Of a stretch of 64,000 bases of DNA, positions 22,473 to 33,990 are shown piece by piece (within the stretch, counting starts at the first letter, position 1; every line of letters begins with the position of its first letter). Source of the DNA: Castanea sativa. Its lineage: Eukaryota; Streptophyta; Magnoliopsida; Fagales; Fagaceae. The notes beneath the pieces were generated by a model, which was not told where the DNA came from, made no database searches, and was given only the letters and a program-made list of their open reading frames with translations. Both the position numbers and the translations under genes were made by a program. Location of the stretch: the NCBI RefSeq assembly GCF_040712315.1, contig NC_134020.1, positions 33,453,751-33,517,750 of the forward strand. Direction: 5' to 3'.

Positions 22473-23057
22473 TGATGATGCCGAAAAAATCACCAGTAAG
22501 CTGCAAGCACTCCCCAAAACGAAGCAACACCTGCAAAAAGAAAATAGAGGACCTAAAAGAGAGCACCCGTGTGGTGCCGGCCAAAAACCCTCCGAAGGTC
22601 AAGTTAGAGTTTTTTTACAACCTTAGAGTGCCAGAGTCGAGTTAATTATGCGTACCTTGCTTTGTGAGGGTTTTGGGGTATTTATAGTAGCGTAGGGCCT
22701 AAATTCACACCTTGGTCAAGAAGTTCTTTCCTTCTAGGAGAGTGACTCATGGATTTTGCGTATCTCTTAGAATTCTTTTCCATATAGGAGTCTTTTATTA
22801 CGATCAAACGTGTAACGCAAGAACATCTTGTGTTCACGCTTGTGTGGAGATAAAGCAAAGCCATATCAAACATATCGCGTGATGTATGTTGATTTGAATT
22901 AGGAGTCTATGACACCTAATCAATACCCGTCGGATATCTAATGTCGACACCGTCCAATATGTGTCCTTGTAATATCAATCTGTCGTCTAACCTCATGTCA
23001 ACATCACTCCGTCGTGCTTTGTGAAAAGAAATCCGTCTTTTACTTTTATCCTCTTCA
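22473..23057 (-). repeat. Element 2 left LTR (3' LTR of the element)
   Basis: 585 bp. On the plus strand it is followed by gttgccccctcactcctt, whose complement is the purine-rich polypurine tract expected next to the 3' LTR. Confidence 0.92.
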
Positions 23058-23061
23058 GTTG

Positions 23062-23075
23062 CCCCCTCACTCCTT
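23062..23075 (-). other. Polypurine tract of element 2
   Basis: On the minus strand AAGGAGTGAGGGGG directly precedes the 3' LTR, the site where plus-strand DNA synthesis is primed. The same tract occurs in element 3 just after 61814. Confidence 0.65.
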
Positions 23076-23267
23076 AAATCCGTTGCTTCAGACTGGACGG
23101 ACTCATGGAGTGACAGTCTTCATTATGACCATCTATTGAAACTTGACGGGCTAAGCTTATTGATGATGAAAGACACGTGGGATTTATTTATGACGAAGGA
23201 CACGTGGCCTTCGTTGATTAGCTGTTCCTTCGAAGTGAGGCATCCCTTCATATTCTGTGCCCTTCGT

Positions 23268-23279
23268 TCTATAAAAGCC
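23268..23279 (+). promoter_or_regulatory. TATA box of the antisense gene, element 2
   Basis: TCTATAAAAGCC in plus orientation, 210 bp inside the LTR and upstream of the Transposase_28-like gene. Element 3 has CTCTATATAAATTCG at the equivalent position (62006-62020). A donor-like GTATGT at 23409 and acceptor at about 23504 suggest an intron in the 5' UTR. Confidence 0.55.
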
Positions 23280-23507
23280 TGCCTTTTCTTCCTTCATTCA
23301 GACTTTCTCATAAAAAATTTGCAATCAGAGCGCCTCCGTCATTTATATCGCGCGTTCGTACTGTCCTGCTACTTCATCCGTCATATAGAACCGTTCGGCC
23401 TCAATCCGGTATGTGCTCTAAATCCTCTTTATTATTGTTATTATTATTATTTTTGCACTTTCTGTAAATCAGTCAGTGTCTTAGGTTTTACCGTCATATA
23501 TGTAGGT

Positions 23508-25666
23508 CATGTCTAGTGCGTCAAGTAACCAATCGTTTGTCCGCACGACGGAGCGGGCTACGATGAGGGATTCCCGTCAAGTCAAAGAGATCCTGACACT
23601 TCAAGTAAAGAAAGGAATCCGTCCTATACCTCTTCTTCCCTAGATGACGAAGGCTTGGAGTCGGATAGTTCCGAGTCTTCAAGCGATAACTTAGACGGTG
23701 TCGATCCACCAGTTCAATCGGTGATCGGTCAGAACGGTCTTAGGGAGTTCGTCATGCTACCCCTATGGACAGTCAATGATTTTAGGTCCACAATCACAGA
23801 ATCCCATTTCAAAACATTTAGGGCCAAGTATCAAATTCCTGACAACGTCCGTCTCCGTCTCCCCCATAAATCTGAGAAATGTTACTACAGGGGGGTCGAC
23901 GGTGTTGGGATCTATAAGCAAGCACTGAAGGCAGGGCTCAGATTCCCTCTAAGTTCTCTCCACCATAGATTGCTTCAATAGCTTGGCCTATCTGTCACAC
24001 AAATCTCCCCAAACGCCTGGAGGGTTTTCATAGGCGTGGAGGTCTTGTACGGGGCCATGTCCAACGGTGCACAAAGGTTGATGGTTGAAGAATTTTTCCA
24101 CTGTTACCATCCAACGGAGATCGTAAAGTCAAAAGGAATGTACAATTTTGTAGCTAGGGGCCCGTTGTTGAGGCTTGTCTGTGATACACCCGACTCCAAT
24201 AGGGACTGGAAGAGTAGGTATTTTTTCTTGGAAGGGGACAAATGGATATGTCGTCCAGGGGATGACACATATATGCCCGTCGACACCACATGGGGCATAA
24301 TGCCTCCGTTGGGTATGTAATTGCTTTTAGCTCCCATCTACTAAAACATTTGATTTTGTTTCTAAGTTAGTCTAACCGTCTTTTTGTAGCTCGGGACCGT
24401 CCACAAGTTACTTTAGAGGAGTGGAGCTTCCTGGAGAGGATTTTCAACAAGACGAAGCTTGAAGAGAGGACGTGGGCACAACTAGTCACCCTTGACACAC
24501 TCTAGTGGTATTGTGACGGCCCCGAACCCACTTCTGCCGCCCGTCCTTACGACAGTAGAGTTCGCAAGCGTAAGCCCGTTATAAACACTTCCGTCTTTTT
24601 TACTCATGCTTTTCTAACACTGCATATCCGTCTTTGATTTGCAAAAATGGACGCTGCCAAGAGAAGAGCCTTCATCAAGCAACCAGCAGCGAAGAAGAAA
24701 CAAGAGGTCGGTCAAGCTAAGGGGACGGTTCCATCCGTTCTGTCAAAACGGAATCAACCGGAGAAGATGGACCGTCTGCCGAAGAAGCAAAAGACCACCT
24801 CAGAGCCCGTCGTAGTGCTAGAGGCCGAGACCAAGAAGACCGTCAAGCATGGAAAGGGTAAAGGTTTGATGAAGGGTGTAGTTCATACTGGTGAGAAACC
24901 ACCCGTTCTTCTTCGAGAAGACTTTGGATATGCCCTGGAAAAACTCTCGTCCATCATGACGGCTAATGATTATGAGGACCTTGGCAACCACGCTACGGAG
25001 GCGATGGGAGAGATGGGCCTCTTCATGATTACACAGGTACTTTTTAACCCGTACTCAGGCTTGAAACCGTCCTTTATCATCTGTTGTTTACATAGTGTTG
25101 TATTTTGCTTTTAGGCCATGCTAACGATGAAAGGGCTGATGGGCCGTTGTCTTAATCATGAGATAACTATAGATCGTCTTAGGAAGAAGAATAAGGCAAT
25201 GGAGGACGAGCTCCACGATCTAAAGACCTGGAAGATCAACATGGAGAGAAAGCTCAAATGCTCGGAGCAGGTTAGAGGTGAGCTGGAGAAGCATACTGAG
25301 CAGTTAACTCAAATCCTACAAGACAAGGAAAAGGAGCTGACGAACGCCAAGACTCAACTCCGTGATGCAAAAGAAGTGGCGATCCAGGAGTATCGCGACT
25401 CCGACCTTCTTTTGGCAAAGCTTAGGAGCTCCTTTGCTGACAGATTCGACGACGCCCTCCGTCAGGTCAAGGCTTTGTATCCCGATCTGGACGTGTCCCA
25501 TGACTCCATCGACGCTCAAGGGCAAACATTAGCTCAATCCGTCCATTCAGAGAGTACAGACGATGTGTTTGCCGTCACTGCTCCTGCTGAAGAAGGCCAA
25601 ACTCTCCCTCCAGATCAACCCGTCGACAACCAAAAAATTGAAAGTACTTCCCCCAAACATCAGTAG
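23508..25666 (+). pseudogene. Element 2 antisense gene: Transposase_28-like domain and coiled coil, with introns
   Basis: The gene runs opposite to gag-pol. The first long exon ends at 24312 (GT 24313). It contains a Ser/Asp-rich lead, then FRAKYQIPDNVRLRLP, GLRFPLSSLHHRLLQ and GVEVLYGAMSNG, the pattern of Transposase_28. A TAG interrupts it at 23979-23981. Exon 24390 to about 24570 has another TAG at 24503-24505. Exon 24647-25036 is Lys-rich (LPKKQK) and ends ITQ. Intron 25037-25114 leads to exon 25115-25666, a coiled coil (about 100 residues, heptads of Leu, Lys, Glu) with an acidic C-terminus. The acceptor before 24647 reads CAA rather than CAG, perhaps a mutation. The product would be nuclear-like and dimeric by inference; no function is known to me. 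Confidence 0.65.
25037..25114 (+). other. Conserved phase-0 intron of the antisense gene, element 2
   Basis: 78 bp, CAG|GTAC...TTTTAG|GCC. The element 3 intron at 63800-63872 has the same borders and surrounding codons (Gln before, Ala-Met-Leu after). Confidence 0.75.
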
Positions 25667-25959
25667 CAGTTTTTTTTTTTTTTTTTTTAATATCACGGTA
25701 AAAAATTTAACCGTTGTAATTTATTTTGTTGAACCGTCGTATTTTAATTGTGAACATTTTCCTCTTATGAGATTTAACTAGCTTATCCGCTTGCTTTTTA
25801 TCCGTCGTGTATTTTTAATTTATTGCTTCAAATAATAGTCTAATCATGTCGCAGGGGTCCGTCCAATTGTGAATTGTATGCGAGGAAGACATCTTTCATT
25901 TATGATGTCAGTCCGTCTCACAATTTGACTTGTATGTTTCTCCCCTTAGAGGTTGTTCC
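25667..25959. other. 3' flank of the antisense gene, element 2
   Basis: T run at 25672-25688, then AT-rich DNA with recurring 'ccgtc' words. No gene. Confidence 0.5.
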
Positions 25960-26790
25960 GTCCATTTTATGGACCGTACACTATGTGGAATAATACAATA
26001 ATCCTTGTAGGATGATCCGTCCACTGTGTGGACAATTCTCATCCACTTTGGATGATCCGTCCACAATGTGGACTTAGTAGATATCCGTCCACTTTTGTGG
26101 ACTTAGTAGAGATCCGTCCATTATGTGGACGATTTATTTTTATCCATTTTGGATGGTCCGTCCACTATGTGGACTTAGTAGGGGTTCGTCCATTATGCGG
26201 ATTTAGTAGATTTTTATCTATTTTGGATGATCCGTCCACTATGTGGACTTAGTAGGGGTTCGTCCACTATGTGGACTTAGTAGATTTTTATCCATTTTGG
26301 ATGATCTGTCCACTATGTGGACTTAGTAGAGGTCCGTCCACTATGTGGAATTAGTAGAGGTCCGTCCACTATGTGGACTTAGTATGGATTTGTTCAATTT
26401 GTGGGCATAGTAGATTTTTATCCATTTTGGATAATCCGTCCACTATGTGGACTTAGTAGAGGTTTGTCCACTATGCGGACTTAGTAGATTTTTATCCATT
26501 TTGGATGATCCATCCACTATGTGGACTTAGTAGAGGTCCATCCACTATGTGGAATTAGTATGGATTCGTCCACTTTGTGGGCATAGTAGATTTTTATCCA
26601 TTTTGGATAATCCGTCCACTATGTGGACTTAGTAGAGGTTTGTCCACTATGCGGACTTAGTAGATTTTTATCCATTTTGGATGATCCGTCCACTATGTGG
26701 ACTTAGTATGGATTCGTCCACTTTGTGGGCATAGTAGATTTTTATCCATTTTGGATAATCCGTCCACTATGTGGACTTAGTAGATTTTGA
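25960..26790 (+). repeat. Tandem repeat array inside element 2
   Basis: Units of about 24-29 bp (cgtccactatgtggacttag) alternate with a second unit (atttttatccattttggat). They form higher-order blocks of about 71-129 bp. The core gtccac...gtggac is itself a short inverted repeat, so each unit can fold. The array lies between the ends of the two convergent genes of the element. Tat elements are known to carry such arrays, which sometimes seed satellite DNA. Confidence 0.9.
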
Positions 26791-26966
26791 ACACAGTACA
26801 TTTCATACGTTCTTAAAAACTCTTCTCATTATGACATACTGGTAGACTATATCATTCATGGAAAATAAAAAACTTTGGCTTTAATAAGTAAAAACTATGA
26901 CTTTAAAAAAATAAAATAAAATAAACTGGAAACTAGGAGGTAGATGTTGTCTATGCTCTTCGACTA

Positions 26967-28000
26967 TTAGTAGTATTTCTTCAGGTGCTCTGTGTTCCAT
27001 GGATGACTCAGTTTTCTTCCGTCTAACATCTCCAAGTAGTACGTTTCCTTCCTATGCCATGAAATGATTCTGTATAGTCCTTCCCAGTTAGGACCCAGTT
27101 TTCCTTGGGAGGCATCCTTTGTAGCGCCGAGTACTTTTCGTAAGACCAGATCTCCCACTTGAAAATCCCTGTGCTTAACCTTAGAGTTGTAATGTTTTGC
27201 CATCATGTCTTGGTATCGCACTAGTCTTTGTGCAGCTGCTGCCCTGACTTCGTCTACAAGGTCGAGTTATAAACGCAAAGCTTCGTCATTCTTGCTCTCA
27301 TCATAGCTTTCCACATGGTAGCTTGTTAATCCTACCTCTGCCGGTATGAGGGCCTTTATACCATACGCCAATCGAAACGGTGTCTCTCCTGTCAGTGTTC
27401 TCGTCGTTGTCTTGTATGCCCATAAAACACTTGGAAATTCGTTTGGCTATATGCCCTTTGCCCCCTCGAGCCGGGTCTTGATAATCTTCAACAAGGACCG
27501 GTTCGTGACTTCAACTTGTCTGTTGGCTTGCGGGTGGGCGGGTGATGAGTAGTGATTTTTGATTCCAAGCTGAGAACAAAAGTCTCTGAATGTATCGTTG
27601 TCGAATTGTTTCCCATTGTCTGAAACGAGCACCCTCAGAATTCCCTATCTGCAAATAATACTTTTCCACAAAAAACTACGGATGTTTTTCTCCGAGATAG
27701 TAGCCAGAGCCTCTGCTTCCACCCATTTGGTGAAGTAGTCAATACCAACCATCAAGAACTTCAGCTGTCTCACCGCTGTTGGGAATGGACCCATGATGTC
27801 TAACCCCCATTGTGCAAATGGCCAAGGAGCCGTCATAGGGGTAAGTTCTTCCGTTGGCTGCCTAATGAAATTTCCAAATCGTTGACATTTGTCGCAAGCT
27901 CTAACATATGTGTGGGCATCCTTTTGCATTGTTGGCCAGTAGTATCCTGCTCGGAATAGCTTGTGCACTAGAGACCTTGATCCAGAATGATTTCCACAAA
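26967..28000 (-). pseudogene. Element 2 integrase (interrupted)
   Basis: From its 5' end: zinc domain (HEGVCGNHSGSRSL, CDKCQRF), catalytic core LDIMGPF (first Asp) and FTKWVEAEAL, then a break near 27633-27644. After it VSDNGKQFD (second Asp) and VEVTNRSLLK (Glu region) at 27632-27447. A further interruption follows, and the C-terminal part 27221-26967 (VGDLVLRKVLG, LGPNWEGLY, NTEHLKKYY). All three catalytic acids are visible but not in one frame. Confidence 0.85.
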
Positions 28001-28766
28001 CTCCTTCATGGACCTCCCTCATCACGTAGTTTGCTTCTCCGCAGCCGAGGCATCTTAAATATGGTCTGGAGAATCCTCTTTTGTATAGGACGTTTTTAAT
28101 CAAGACGAACCCGGCAGCTTTAACCTTCAACTTTCTTGCGTCTTCTTTGTTATCGGGCAACTTGCCTTCCTTGAGATATGCCATAATTGGAGCCGTCCAA
28201 CCTTCTTCATTGCTTACCTCCTGCATGCTAATGTCATCTAATAACGATGAAAGCTGGACGAAGGACAATACCTGTTCAGGGACGATCATGGGTTCGGCCG
28301 AAACTGCCTTTGCGAGTCGGTTTTCTTCTTGGTTCTCCTCTCTTGGGATTTGAATCATCATGAATCGAAGGTCATTCGTTCGACCCTTCACTTCCCCAAG
28401 GTATCTTTTCATCCTCTCATTCTTACAATCATAACTCCCATTAACCTGACTGGCCACGATTTGAGAATCAAAGTAGACGACCGCCTTCTTAGCTCCTGCC
28501 GCTATTGCAAGCTCCAGTCCCGCAACCAGGGCCTCGTATTCCGCTTCGTTGTTAGTAGTGGTGAAGTCCAGACGGATCATGCATTCAATCTTGTCTCCTT
28601 CCGGGGTGTGGAGTACGACTCTAACACCCCCAGCGTGCCTATTGGAAGATCCGTCTGTATGAATTCTCCATATGGGCGTCTCTTCTGCCCCCTGCTCTTT
28701 TGCGGTAGTGAATTCGGCAATGAAGTCTACCAATATCTGTCCTTTCACTGCCGTCCGTGGCTGATA
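28001..28766 (-). pseudogene. Element 2 second (archaeal-type) RNase H and linker
   Basis: Begins in the long ORF 28748-27645. WRIHTDGSSNRHAGG carries the first Asp, NNEAEYEALVAGLELA the Glu, and YFDSQIVASQV the next Asp. A linker leads to the integrase zinc domain. This part is open and looks well preserved. Confidence 0.82.
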
Positions 28767-29933
28767 TTAGATATCGAATTCACTTAGCTCGATCGCCCAT
28801 AGAGCCATCTGTCCAGCAGTTTCAGGATTGCTCATTGCTCTCCGTAAGGGTTTATCTGTCAGGACGTTTATGGTGTGTGCTTGAAAATATAGCTTGAGCT
28901 TCCGAGCCGTAGTCACAAGAGCAAACGCGAGTTTTTCCATCTGAGGGTATCTCTCTTCTTCTCCTCTTAGTGCCCGGCTTATAAAGTACACGGGCTTTTG
29001 TACCTTTCCTTCTTTTCTGATGAGTGCTGCACTGACCGCAACTGATGAGACGGCAAGGTACAGGAACAATTCTTCCCCCGGCATAGATGGGCTAAGCAAC
29101 GGCGGAGCGGAGAGATATACCTTTAACTCTTCAAATGCCTTTTGGCACTCGTCTGTCCATTCAAAAGATTTCTTCAATGTTCAGAAGAATAGGAGGCATT
29201 TGTCCGTCACTCTTGATACGAACCTGTTTAAGGCTGCTATCTTCCCGGTCAAGTTTAGTACTTCCTTTACCGTCCTTGGAGGAGACAGTTCCATAATCGC
29301 CTTTACTTTCTCTGGGTTGACTTCAATGCCCCTCTGGGACACCATAAATCCCAAGAATTTTCCTGTGGTTACTCCGAACGCGCATTTGTGCAGATTCAGC
29401 TTCATTTTGTATGTCCGAAGAGTATTGAAAGTCTCCTGGAGGTCCCTCAGATGATCAGACACCTTTACGCTTTTTACCAACATGTCATCCACGTAAACCT
29501 GCACGTTCCTACCAATTTGGTGCGCGAACATTTTGTTCATCAATCTCTGATACGTGGCTCCCGCGTTTTTAAGCCCAAAAGGCATTACCTTGTAGCAAAA
29601 AAGCCTCTGGCTTGTTACAAAGGAGGTTTTTTCCTGATCAGTCTTATCCAATTTGATTTGATTGTAACCGGAGAAGGCATCCATGAAGCTTAAAAGTTCA
29701 TGTCTTGCGGTGGAGTCTACCAGGGTGTCAATGCGTGGGAGTGGGTAACTGTCCTTAGGGCAGGCTCTATTCAGATCCGTGAAGTTGACACACATTCTCC
29801 ACTTCCCATTGGACTTCTTGACCATTACTACATTTGCCAACCAATCAGGGTAGTACACCTCGCGTATGAAGTCTGCTTCTTGTAGCTTCTGCACTTCTTC
29901 TGCTATGGCTCGATCTCGTTCGGGAGCGAACAC
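28767..29933 (-). pseudogene. Element 2 reverse transcriptase and first RNase H
   Basis: The RT block 29933-29181 is open for 250 codons: WRMCVNFTDLNRACPKD, SFMDAFSGYNQI, KVMPFGLKNAG and the catalytic YVDDM (29481-29495 on the plus-strand coordinates). It ends in a stop at 29181-29183. RNase H continues at 29177-28767 (FEWTDECQKAFEELK, YFISRALRGEEERYPQMEK). The domain core is conserved; one stop separates the two. Confidence 0.88.
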
Positions 29934-31185
29934 TCACTTTTTCTGTCGCACTAGAGAGAAAAAGGGTGACGCGTTTAACCTATGAACTATGAATATTGGA
30001 TCTATTCTTGGCATGTCCTCATGACTCCATGCAAAAACATCTTGGTTTTCTTTAAGGAATAATGCAAGTGCTTGTCGGACTGTTTGGTCGGCGAGGGTGC
30101 CGATTCTGGTTGTTCGGTCGGGCCTAGAATCATCCAATTGTACTTCTTCCAACTCTTCCACCGGTTCTGCTTGTTCTCTATTCCTCAATGTTCATTGCTT
30201 GTAGGTGGTTATCCATTTCCATCATGGCGACGTAACATTCCCGTGCAGCCACCTGATTTCCCCGTAGTTCTCCAACTCCGTATTCGGTGGGAAATTTGAT
30301 CATTAGATGGTAGGTAGAGGTGACAGCCTTCCATGCATTGAGAGTGGGCCGTCCAAGGATGGCGTTATACGCTGAAGAGTAATCAACCACGAGAAAAGAA
30401 ACATCCTTGGTTATTTACTGTGGGTAATCTCCCACCGTCACAGACAACGTGACGACGCCTAAAGGATAGACCCTTGTTCCTCCGAAGCCAACAAGAGGTG
30501 CATTCGTTGGGACCAGTCATTCTTTAGCAATCCCCATTTGCTGGAATGTGGGGTAATAGAGGATATCTGCTGAGCTTCCGTTGTCTACCAAAACTCGATG
30601 CATGTTGTAGTCCCCTGCCCGTATGCTGACCACGAGCGTGTCGTCATGTGGGTGGTGAAGGTATCGCGCATCCTCTTCCGAAAACCCAATGCTGGGGCTA
30701 TCCCGTCGTGTTGCTTTTAGTGAGGGACTTGTCGACTGGACACTTTGAACCGTTCGCAAGTATGTCTTTCTGGCCTTTTTGGACAACTCTGTAGAAGTAG
30801 TTCCCCCTACAATCATCCGTATATCTCCTACAGGTGGTTTGGGATGCTCGTTTTCCCGTCGGGGATTCTGTTCCTGGAGTTGATCCATTCTCTCCTTCCT
30901 CACAAACCTCTGCAACCTTCCTTGCCTGATGAGGGCCTCAATTTTTTGCTTCAAGTCATAACAGTCCATCGTATCATGGCCATGATCGCCATGAAAACGG
31001 CAGTATCTATCTCTTGGCCTCTTGCTCGGATCTCCCTTCAGCTTGCCGAGAAACGTCAAGGTTCCTTCATCTTTGATTTGCATTAACACTTGGTCAATTG
31101 GAGCTGTGAGGGGGGTGAAGTTCGTAAATCTTCCCGTAGGCGGTTTGGGTCGTCGATCTTCCCGTCGTTTTCTGGTCCTTGCCAT
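29934..31185 (-). pseudogene. Element 2 gag C-terminus and protease
   Basis: ORF 31185-30517 contains a zinc knuckle of the form C-x2-H-x4-GH-x4-C (CRFHGDHGHDTMDC) and, near its end, the retropepsin motif VDNGSSADIL. After a stop, 30390-30178 carries AILGRPTLNAW, typical of the protease C-terminal half. A further segment, 30188-29934, links to RT. Confidence 0.82.
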
Positions 31186-31188
31186 TTT

Positions 31189-32051
31189 TCATCCTTTGTC
31201 TAGTTGTGTATCTTCTTGTCTTTCCCTCTTTCTGGGCTTGTCCTCTCGAGCTAGCAAGGCATTTTCTGCGTTCATATACTTCGTCGCCCTGTAAAACACA
31301 TCGAACATAGTCTTTGGGTCATTCTTGTATAGAGAAAACAAGAACTTACCCTTTCGTAGCCCGTTTATGAATGCTGCCACAAGTATCTTGTCATCTGCCT
31401 CGTCTATCGAGAGGGCTTCCTTGTTAAAGCGGGCTATGTATGATCTTAATGTCTCGTCTTCTCGTTGCTTAGTATTCAACAGACACGCAGTAGACCTCTT
31501 ATGCCGATGACTCCTGATAAAGTGTGATACGAACTGTGCGTCTAATTCCTTAAAAGTGCTGATGGAATTAGGTGTCAGCCTACTATACAGTCCCTCGCAG
31601 GCCCTTTCAAAGTGGTGAGAAAAGCCCTACACATGATTTCGTCTGGTACGCCCTGAAGATGTATTAGGGTTCTGAAAGATTCTAAGTGATCCAATGGGTC
31701 CTTGGATCCGTCGTAATTCTCCACGTGAGGCATGCGAAACTTTGGAGGAAGGGGGCATGAATTCACGAGCACTGTGAAAGGCGAATCTGTTCTATGGACT
31801 AGGTTGTCCAGGTCGCTGGAGACTCGTCCTCTAAGGGCGTTCATCATCACATCCATACGTTCCCTCACCTCCTGCATCTCAACTGCTATGTGAGTCGGCA
31901 AGGTGTCTGAGACGGATGGTCGGTTGGTCTCCTGCAGCTCCGGTCTAGTCGGAGCGTTGCTACCCTCAGGCCCTTCCGCGTTCCTTCCTTCTGGACTAGC
32001 ACCTTCCTGGTCTTCTTCAGGTGCACTTTGGTATGCATTCCTTTGTCGCAA
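31189..32051 (-). pseudogene. Element 2 gag N-terminal and core region (frame-broken)
   Basis: Two blocks: 32051-31575 (acidic N-terminus, then FRMPHVENYDGSKDPLDHLESF and FLTTLKGPARD, the gag core) and 31479-31189 (ETLRSYIARFNKEAL, FINGLRKG). A gap of about 95 bp with a frame problem separates them. Confidence 0.8.
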
Positions 32052-32233
32052 TTACTCTTCTAAATCATGATTCTGCTTGGTGAGGCGCTCAACCGCCACT
32101 GCAAGTGTTTGGACTTGCCTCTCTAGAGCTATAGCATGCAGTTCATCGCCTTCATTGTTGGTTGTTGCCATCGATCGAGTGAGTACCATGCAACTTTTTG
32201 TCTAAGGAATAGAGCAAAGGCTAAATAATCTTT

Positions 32234-32250
32234 CCCACAGATGGTGCCAA
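32234..32250 (-). promoter_or_regulatory. Primer binding site of element 2
   Basis: TTGGCACCATCTGTGGG on the minus strand, one base after the 5' LTR. Same layout and similar sequence as in element 1. Confidence 0.75.
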
Positions 32251-32251
32251 C

Positions 32252-32836
32252 TGATGATGCTGAAAAAATCACCAGTAAGCTGCAAGCACTCCCCAAACCG
32301 AAGCAACACCTGTAAAAAGAAAATAGAGGACCTAAAAGAGAGCACCGATGTGGTGCCGGCCAAAAACCCTCCGAAGGTCAAGTTACAGTTTTTTTACAAC
32401 CCTAGAGTGCTAGAGTCAAGTTAATTATGCGTACCTTGTTTTGTGAGGGTTTAGGGGTATTTATAGTAGCGTAGGGCCTAAATTCACGCATTGGTCAAGA
32501 AGTTCTTTCCTTCTAGGAGAGTGACTCGTGGATTTTGCATATCTCTTAGAATTCTTTTCCATATAGGAGTCTTTTATTACGATCAAACGTGTAACGCAAG
32601 AACATCTTGTGTTCACACTTGTGTGGAGATAAAGCAAAGCCATATCAAACATATCGCGTGATGTATGTTGATTTGAATTAGGAGTCTATGACACCTAATC
32701 AATACCCGTCGGATATCTAATGTCGACACCGTCCAATATGTGTCCTTGTAATATCAATCCGTCGTCTAACCTCATGTCAACATCACTCCATCGTGCTTTG
32801 TGAAAAGAAATCCTTCTTTTACTTTTATCCTCTTCA
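32252..32836 (-). repeat. Element 2 right LTR (5' LTR of the element)
   Basis: 585 bp, borders the PBS. 19 differences from the left LTR by hand count. Confidence 0.92.
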
Positions 32837-32856
32837 AGTTCACCAATCAAAAAATG

Positions 32857-33829
32857 GGTAAATTTCATAAACTTGCCCTGCGATTTGTGATAATACCAGT
32901 TAGGTCCAAAACATTTTAAAACCTATTAATTTGGTCTTCAAAAGACAATTTTGTCCCTAAACATACCAAACGCTGTTAGTGATTCTCTCTTCTCTCTCGT
33001 CCCTCTCTCTCTCTCTCTTAGACCTCTCTCTTCTCTCCCTTCATCCCTCTCTATCTATCTAACTGAACCCTGGTCACTCCTAGAAAAACCTCCATGAATA
33101 CCCCTTACAAATAATTCCAAAATACCAGAAAAATCAACACAGTAACAACTCGAAAATACCCAACCCTTTTTGAATACATAAAAAAATAGTAGCAAAATCT
33201 CACTGAGGGTCCCTTGAAAATGCTACAAAAAAAAAGGCACAAAAAATATCTTTCAATACCAATAGAAACCCAAAAAACAACAAAAATCCAAGCCAAACAA
33301 GACAAATAATCCTTTTGTAAATTCCCAATGAAATCTCCTTAAAATATGAACAAAACCCCCCCAAAAACCAGCAAAAATCCCAGCCAAACAACACAGAAGA
33401 TCAACACAACTCCAACTGTCAACCTCTTAAGAGAAAAAACACACCATATCACAAGATCAACTTCATCCTCTCCTGAAGAAACACTACCCAAATCTGAAAT
33501 CCAAAGGCCTTTTGCCGCAATCCATGACGTCCCCGCAAAGAGGATGAGAGAGTCTGTTGAAGGTGAGATCTAGATTGAAGCTCCGCCACCACCATTGCGT
33601 GGATTTCGATTTGAGAAAGAGAGAGAGAGAGGGATGAAACTCCGTTGACGGCACTGATGACGTCAAACTTGTTGTGGGAATTGGGAGGACCCTTGCATGG
33701 TGGTGTTGTTGATGCTGATGACCAAGCTCATGGGTTTCGTCATGGATAAGGTTTGGTTAGAGAGTAAGCGAGAGTTTTGAGAGAGAGAACTTAGAGATGA
33801 GAGTTTTTTTTTTTTTTTTTGAGAAACAA

Positions 33830-33867
<38 letters not shown>

Positions 33868-33990
33868 TAACGGGGTTTGGTCCGTTAAGGACAAAGTTGT
33901 TTTTTGAGGACCAAGCTGGTGGGTTTTAAAATGTTTTGAACCTAGTTGGTATTATCACAAACCTTATAGTGGGTTTGTGAAATTTACTCA
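32857..33990. mobile_element. TIR element about 1.1 kb with about 100-bp arms
   Basis: The left arm from gggtaaatttcataaact and the right arm (inverse: gagtaaatttcacaaac) match over about 100 bp, including 'tttgtgataatacca' and 'aaacattttaaaac'. Long TIRs with this start are typical of Mutator-like non-autonomous elements. The interior has CT and GA tracts and a non-repetitive part (about 33400-33770) that could be captured DNA. No clear 9-bp duplication. It begins 20 bp after the LTR of element 2. Confidence 0.65.
33826..33864. repeat. GA microsatellite
   Basis: (GA)n tract inside the TIR element; a T run lies just upstream at 33806-33821. Confidence 0.9.

Larger units (their letters stand above)
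22473..32836 (-). mobile_element. Complete Ty3/Gypsy LTR retrotransposon, Tat-like (element 2)
   Basis: Two 585-bp LTRs (22473-23057 and 32252-32836) with plus-strand ends TGATGATG...CTCTTCA differ at 19 positions by hand count (about 97% identical). Flanks AATTC (22468-22472) and AGTTC (32837-32841) match at 4 of 5 bases. Gag-pol is on the minus strand with RT, RNase H, second RNase H and integrase in Tat order. The other strand carries an intron-containing gene (23508-25666), and a tandem-repeat block (25960-26790) separates the two. Fewer breaks than in element 1, but not intact. Confidence 0.92.

Noticed and set aside
25960..26790. CRISPR-like array
   Set aside because: Units are contiguous and variable with no unique spacers, inside a plant retrotransposon.
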